Source: UBA3064 sp023258775
GTDB lineage: Bacteria > Pseudomonadota > Gammaproteobacteria > Burkholderiales > Burkholderiaceae_E
Direction of reading: 5' to 3'
Assembly: GCA_044355655.1 (NCBI GenBank)
Contig: JBIKXS010000008.1
Coordinates: 1 to 64,000 of the forward strand
DNA: 64,000 bases
The stretch's first letter is position 1, and every line of letters begins with the position of its first letter. The notes below the pieces were generated by a model. It had not been told where the DNA came from. It ran no database searches and saw nothing but the letters and a program-made list of their open reading frames with translations. This document shows, one piece after another, positions 60,540 through 64,000 of this stretch. The translations under genes and the position numbers were made by a program.

Positions 60540-61511
60540 TCAATGCGTTTTACTTGAAGGCGATTTCGCCCGATCCTCTGCTGGACCAGGTACATTCCCC
60601 CACCCTACCGACTTCTCCAACAAGGCCGCAGTCTCCGAAGGTACACGCCACGGATAATTAGGCTCGCGCGTTATTAGTTTTGCATAAAGTTCGACAATAT
60701 ACATGTGGTTCGAGGGCAAGAAACCACGCATCTTCCCGATCACTTGCGCAACCTCATCCTTGCGCCCTTCCTTCAAAAAACCAAGACCGGCGCATCGATA
60801 ATATTCGGCAGCGCGCTTGATATCGGCATGCATGCCGTAGCCATGGGCGAGAATCTCAGCAATCCGATCGCAGGCATCGGGCGAGCCTTTATCCGCAGGT
60901 GCTTGCAAGAACTTCGCGGCAGTGCGGAATTCCTCGGCACCAAAAGCAGTGATTAGCATCGCTTCTTTACGAGACCCCAGATCATCCGAATTGAGTTCAC
61001 CTCTATTCACCTGACGCCTCGCCAGTTCCATCGCAATCGTTCCACGCCAATACCCGGCCTCCAAATCCCCTTTTTGTGCTCTTGCAGCAAGCCTATCGAG
61101 CAATTCGCGCCGTTGAACCATTAATTGAAGCACTTTTCGATCCGATGACAAACACTTAGGATCAAAAATACAAGCAGTTGCTTTTTCAGCCTGTTCGCTC
61201 AAACGCTGATAGGCCAGGGCTAACTCTTTCGAGCTACGAGCGTCGTCGTCTTTCGCGTCCTTAGCTTCTTTGCCGCCTTTTGAAGAAGCGGCTTTGGCAG
61301 TATTGGTTGAGGCTGGAGCCTTACCAGAGGGATCAGGAGTTAAAGCCTTGCCAGCGGAATCGGCGGTTGAAGCCTTGCCAGCAGGATCGGGGGCTACAGC
61401 CGTCGGGCTTGACGATGCAGCGCTATGCGATATGCCACTTAAGCAAAAGGCAAAACCAAAAACGATCGCCTGGAAAAACCAGGCGTGTAGGTGGCATGGC
61501 AAACGCCGCAT
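60540..61511 (-). CDS. Secreted protein with 9-residue repeats and Sel1-like helices
   Basis: The 323-residue protein starts with a likely signal peptide (hydrophobic residues about 12-32, ending near SHSAA). Residues about 38-65 are three 9-residue repeats of the type PDPAGKAST, from a 27-bp DNA repeat. From about 90 on it is helical; DKGSPDACDRIAEILAHGYG and DIKRAAEYYRCAG form a Sel1-like unit. Two cysteines (ACIFDPKC) may pair. Function unknown. It lies four bases after motB. Confidence 0.65.
   Translation of the reverse strand: MRRLPCHLHAWFFQAIVFGFAFCLSGISHSAASSSPTAVAPDPAGKASTADSAGKALTPDPSGKAPASTNTAKAASSKGGKEAKDAKDDDARSSKELALAYQRLSEQAEKATACIFDPKCLSSDRKVLQLMVQRRELLDRLAARAQKGDLEAGYWRGTIAMELARRQVNRGELNSDDLGSRKEAMLITAFGAEEFRTAAKFLQAPADKGSPDACDRIAEILAHGYGMHADIKRAAEYYRCAGLGFLKEGRKDEVAQVIGKMRGFLPSNHMYIVELYAKLITREPNYPWRVPSETAALLEKSVGWGNVPGPAEDRAKSPSSKTH
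61318..61398. repeat. Three 27-bp tandem units in the gene after motB
   Basis: Units start at 61318, 61345 and 61372, each beginning GCCTTGCCAG or a close variant on the plus strand. They code for the 9-residue repeats near the N-terminus of the secreted protein. Confidence 0.85.
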
Positions 61512-61514
61512 CTG

Positions 61515-62819
61515 CTACCTCGAAGGCGGCGGAAGCGTTAGCCCAGGCGAACGCGCGCGCGAAGCGGATTGACCGTCCTGCGTGCTAGCGGGCGGCATTG
61601 CACGCGCAGGAGAAGCTGCAGGCGAGGAAACCATTGGCGCGCTCGCCCCACCAGGTACGGAGGAGCTCTGGCCGCTCGACTGGCCTGCGGCGGCGCCGCC
61701 TTGCGGCCCAGCTGGAGAGGCAGCACCAGGTGAACCTGCAGCGTTAGCGGGGGCTGCACTATCACCGCGCACGCCCTTACCGAGGAAAGAAGCCGCAGGA
61801 AACGCTGGCAGGGTGTCAACGATCTTTGGCATGGTTTCTTTGATCGCATTTTTCGGTGACCCTGGCGTGTTGGGGACCCAGGTTGCACCACCACCCGTTG
61901 AAGGAACCGACCCAGCAGGCTGCAATCCGCCCTGATTTTGGGGTTCAGTCTGCCCGCTTGCTTTCGCTGCGCCACGCGCATTCAGAATGGTAATCGAAAT
62001 GCGCCTATTCATCGGATCATTGGGATCTTCAGGATTGAGCTTGACCGAATCGGCAAAGCCAACAACTTGAGAAACCCGCGCGCTTTCAAGGCCACCAGCA
62101 ATCAACTCCCGGCGTGCTGCATTTGCTCGATCAGAAGACAGCTCCCAATTGGTATAACCCGAGGCCGCCCCTGGAAAAGGTTTGCCGTCGGTATGGCCCT
62201 CAATCCTTAAGGGCTGGCCGCCACCCGCCAAAACCTTACCAATCACACGCATGAGCTTTTTGGCGTAATCAGGCATGCCCGCAGAACCGCTCTCAAACAT
62301 AGGGCGATTTTTCTCGTCAACAATTTGGATCCTCAAACCATCGCTCGTAACATCCATGAAGATCTGCTTTTGGTACTCCTCAAGCGATTTGTCGCCAGCG
62401 ATTTGCGATTCGACATCCGCTCGCATTTCTTCAAGCTGACCCTTTTGCTTCGTGTTGTACTGCTCGTAGGCCTCGCTTTCCGACATCTTGCGTTGCACGC
62501 TGTTGGAATCGGCGCGCTGTTCCTGTCCTGAAGCCTTGGTGACGTTATCGCCACCGCCTTTAACGATGCTTCGAGTGTCGCCAGAACCCTGCCCACCATC
62601 CATGGCAAGACGCAATGGGTTTTGGAAGTAAGCCGAGATACCTGCCAAATCGCCTGAGGTTGTTGAGCCAAGCACCCACATCAGCAAAAAGAAGGCCATC
62701 ATCGCCGTCACGAAGTCTGCGTAGGCGATCTTCCATGCACCACCGTGCCCGCCGCCAACAACTTTCTTGACGCGCTTGACAACGATTGGTGCTAATTCTT
62801 TACCGGGTGCTGAAGCCAT
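61515..62819 (-). CDS. motB: Flagellar motor protein MotB with long low-complexity tail
   Basis: MotB anchors the stator to peptidoglycan and forms the ion channel with MotA. D35 in KIAYADFVTAMMAFFLLMWVL is the ion-binding aspartate of the single membrane helix. The OmpA-like domain (about 170-285) contains RIEGHTDGKPF and NRRISITIL. Residues after about 290 are Pro/Ala/Gly/Ser-rich, so the 434-residue protein is longer than E. coli MotB (308). It follows motA by 50 bases. Confidence 0.95.
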   Translation of the reverse strand: MASAPGKELAPIVVKRVKKVVGGGHGGAWKIAYADFVTAMMAFFLLMWVLGSTTSGDLAGISAYFQNPLRLAMDGGQGSGDTRSIVKGGGDNVTKASGQEQRADSNSVQRKMSESEAYEQYNTKQKGQLEEMRADVESQIAGDKSLEEYQKQIFMDVTSDGLRIQIVDEKNRPMFESGSAGMPDYAKKLMRVIGKVLAGGGQPLRIEGHTDGKPFPGAASGYTNWELSSDRANAARRELIAGGLESARVSQVVGFADSVKLNPEDPNDPMNRRISITILNARGAAKASGQTEPQNQGGLQPAGSVPSTGGGATWVPNTPGSPKNAIKETMPKIVDTLPAFPAASFLGKGVRGDSAAPANAAGSPGAASPAGPQGGAAAGQSSGQSSSVPGGASAPMVSSPAASPARAMPPASTQDGQSASRARSPGLTLPPPSR

Positions 62820-62845
62820 GAATATTCCAAAGACAATAAACGCTG

Positions 62846-62865
62846 AGGCGGCGCATGCGCCGCCT
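62846..62865. promoter_or_regulatory. Perfect 20-bp palindrome between motA and motB
   Basis: AGGCGGCGCA is directly followed by its reverse complement TGCGCCGCCT. In RNA it would form a very stable hairpin four bases after the motA stop. Without a T-run it is not a standard terminator; it could lower motB output or protect motA mRNA. Confidence 0.7.
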
Positions 62866-62869
62866 TAAA

Positions 62870-63730
62870 TTACTTACCCTTGACCTCCTTGGCCTTTTCG
62901 TCGAATTCCTTAAAGGTTGGACGCTGGTCAGGGAACATAATTTTGCGGCCAAATTCGCAGGCCTGTGGGGGCGTGAACCCGTTCAGACTCGCCAACAATA
63001 TGGCCTTCACCGCAAACAAGGACTTGATCTCTAATTCGCCGCGTTGCGCCATCGCAGCTGCCATGGGTGCAACAACCGCGTAGGAAAAAAGAATCCCAAG
63101 GAAGGTACCCACAAGCGCTGCACCGATCAACTTACCCAATTCTGCAGGTGGCAAACCGATCGAACCCATGGTTTGAACCACACCCATCACCGCCGCAACA
63201 ATCCCGAACGCGGGCAAGCCCTGGGCCATGTTGTCAACCGCGTGCACAGCAAGGTGTTCGGTCTTCAAAAACTCCTCAAGTTCTTGTTCCATCAAACCTT
63301 CGAGCTGAACAAGATTAAGTGAACCACCGAGCATCATCCGCAGGTAGTCGGTGAGAAACTCAACCAAATGATGGTTTTCAAGGACGGCGGGATATTTCTT
63401 GAAAATCTCACTGTTTTCGGGCTCTTCGATGTCAGCTTCGAGCGCCATCAAACCATCTTTACGGATCTTGTTGAGCAACTCGAACATCAAGGCGAGCACG
63501 TCAAGCAAGAACACCTTGTTGACTTTTGAACCCTTAAATACGGCACCCAAGTCATGCATCATCAGCTTGATCGTGCGGCTCGTGTTCGATGAGATCGTTG
63601 CACCAATTGCTAATCCGAAAATCGTCAACATCTCGGTCGGCTGCCAAAGCACCACGGGATTTCCACCGTGCAGCACATAGCCCGCCAGGGCACAGCCAAA
63701 GCCAATGACAATTCCAAGTGGGATGACCAT
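62870..63730 (-). CDS. motA: Flagellar motor stator protein MotA
   Basis: MotA forms the stator ring and presses on the rotor with conserved charges in its cytoplasmic loop. The 286-residue protein has four membrane helices, the loop with IRKDGLMALEADIEEPENSEIF (conserved Arg and Glu), and the channel region GLPAFGIVAAVMGVVQTMGSIG with the conserved proline. Length and motifs match the proton-type MotA of proteobacteria. Confidence 0.96.
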   Translation of the reverse strand: MVIPLGIVIGFGCALAGYVLHGGNPVVLWQPTEMLTIFGLAIGATISSNTSRTIKLMMHDLGAVFKGSKVNKVFLLDVLALMFELLNKIRKDGLMALEADIEEPENSEIFKKYPAVLENHHLVEFLTDYLRMMLGGSLNLVQLEGLMEQELEEFLKTEHLAVHAVDNMAQGLPAFGIVAAVMGVVQTMGSIGLPPAELGKLIGAALVGTFLGILFSYAVVAPMAAAMAQRGELEIKSLFAVKAILLASLNGFTPPQACEFGRKIMFPDQRPTFKEFDEKAKEVKGK

Positions 63731-63820
63731 GATGCTTCCTTATTCCGTACCGAATTAAACCTGTTTATCAAGCTAACAAAACATTGTTGCAGTTTATCAG
63801 CCGACGATGCTTCCTATCGA

Positions 63821-64000
63821 TCAACCAAGTCTTTGAAATAAACTCATCGACCCTATCGTGGCGGTTATTGATTGCGCTGCTTCGAGCAGGGCCTTAGCCT
63901 TTTGCACTTCCATCGTCGATTCAGCGAAATCGGTGTCGACTTCATTGGAAAGCGCCGTTAGTACAGCCAAATTCAAATCCTCAGTCCGCTGAACCGAGCG
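63821..64000 (-). CDS. flgL: Flagellar hook-associated protein FlgL, C-terminal 59 residues (cut by window edge)
   Basis: The frame is open from the window edge to TGA at 63823-63821. It reads as a flagellin-like C-terminal helix, with NEVDTDFAESTMEVQKAKALL, then AAQSITATIG and the end SLFQRLG. The SLF near the terminus is typical of FlgL; flagellin itself normally ends differently, but only 59 residues are visible. The 90-base spacer to motA shows no clear sigma-28 promoter; AGGAAGCATC appears twice in it. Confidence 0.65.
   Translation of the reverse strand, partial: RSVQRTEDLNLAVLTALSNEVDTDFAESTMEVQKAKALLEAAQSITATIGSMSLFQRLG

Noticed and set aside
63731..63820. Sigma-28 flagellar promoter before motA
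   Set aside because: GCTGATAA on the minus strand resembles a -10 element, but no TAAA-type -35 is found at the right spacing.

Overview
The window looks like chromosomal DNA of a betaproteobacterium of the order Burkholderiales with fairly balanced base composition. I infer this from protein similarity I recognise and from gene orders usual in that order: tpiA-secG-tRNA-Leu-nuoA to nuoN; a sigma factor with DUF3619, DUF3106 and RDD genes next to ilvB-ilvN-ilvC-psd-pssA; alaC-hom-thrC-moeA-moaD-moaE near clpB; rpsF-priB-rpsR-rplI-dnaB; rnfB-nth-DUF1841-DUF47-pit; and argA-yggX. The family or genus cannot be fixed from sequence alone.

Layout. 1-1073: a nest of broken insertion sequences (an IS66 end inside an IS3-family element that itself sits inside a second IS66 element). 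1124-1248: tRNA-Ser(UGA) with its terminator. 1272-16808: a Nudix hydrolase and a complete 14-subunit respiratory complex I operon (nuoA to nuoN), all on the minus strand. 16875-18346: tRNA-Leu(GAG), secG, tpiA. 18359-23264: phospholipid (pssA, psd) and branched-chain amino acid (ilvC, ilvN, ilvB) synthesis. 23500-26176, plus strand: an ECF-like sigma factor with a probable membrane partner, a secreted DUF3106 protein and an RDD membrane protein. 26235-38615: an amino acid decarboxylase, clpB (with a good heat-shock promoter), an old yellow enzyme, molybdopterin genes, threonine synthesis and an AlaC-type aminotransferase. 38693-41527, plus strand: Mth938-like protein, peroxiredoxin, PIN-PhoH ATPase. 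41628-44548: the replication and ribosome operon dnaB, rplI, rpsR, priB, rpsF. 44714-47648: 2-hydroxyacid dehydrogenase, LutC-like protein, pncB. 47739-55023, plus strand: ferredoxin, polyhydroxybutyrate depolymerase, RnfB-like Fe-S protein, endonuclease III, DUF1841, phosphate transport pair, esterase, thiolase. 55157-57870: rpiA, argA, yggX and a small cysteine-rich protein. 58128-64000: flagellar genes flhB, motB, motA and the end of flgL, with three uncharacterised genes between flhB and motB.

Functionally this is mostly housekeeping: aerobic respiration, amino acid and phospholipid synthesis, translation and replication, polyhydroxybutyrate turnover (depolymerase and thiolase) and motility. 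No CRISPR array, prophage, toxin-antitoxin pair or defence island is visible.

The most distinctive features are: (1) many short, degenerate tandem repeats at gene boundaries that in several places run into coding sequence and lengthen protein ends (nth C-terminus, argA N-terminus, a secreted protein near motB); (2) priB, whose conserved start ATG is out of frame with the rest of the gene; (3) the sigma/DUF3619/DUF3106/RDD locus, which has the layout of an uncharacterised envelope-sensing system; (4) the three unassigned flagellar-locus genes; and (5) the nested insertion sequences. I found no clearly new multi-gene system beyond these candidates.
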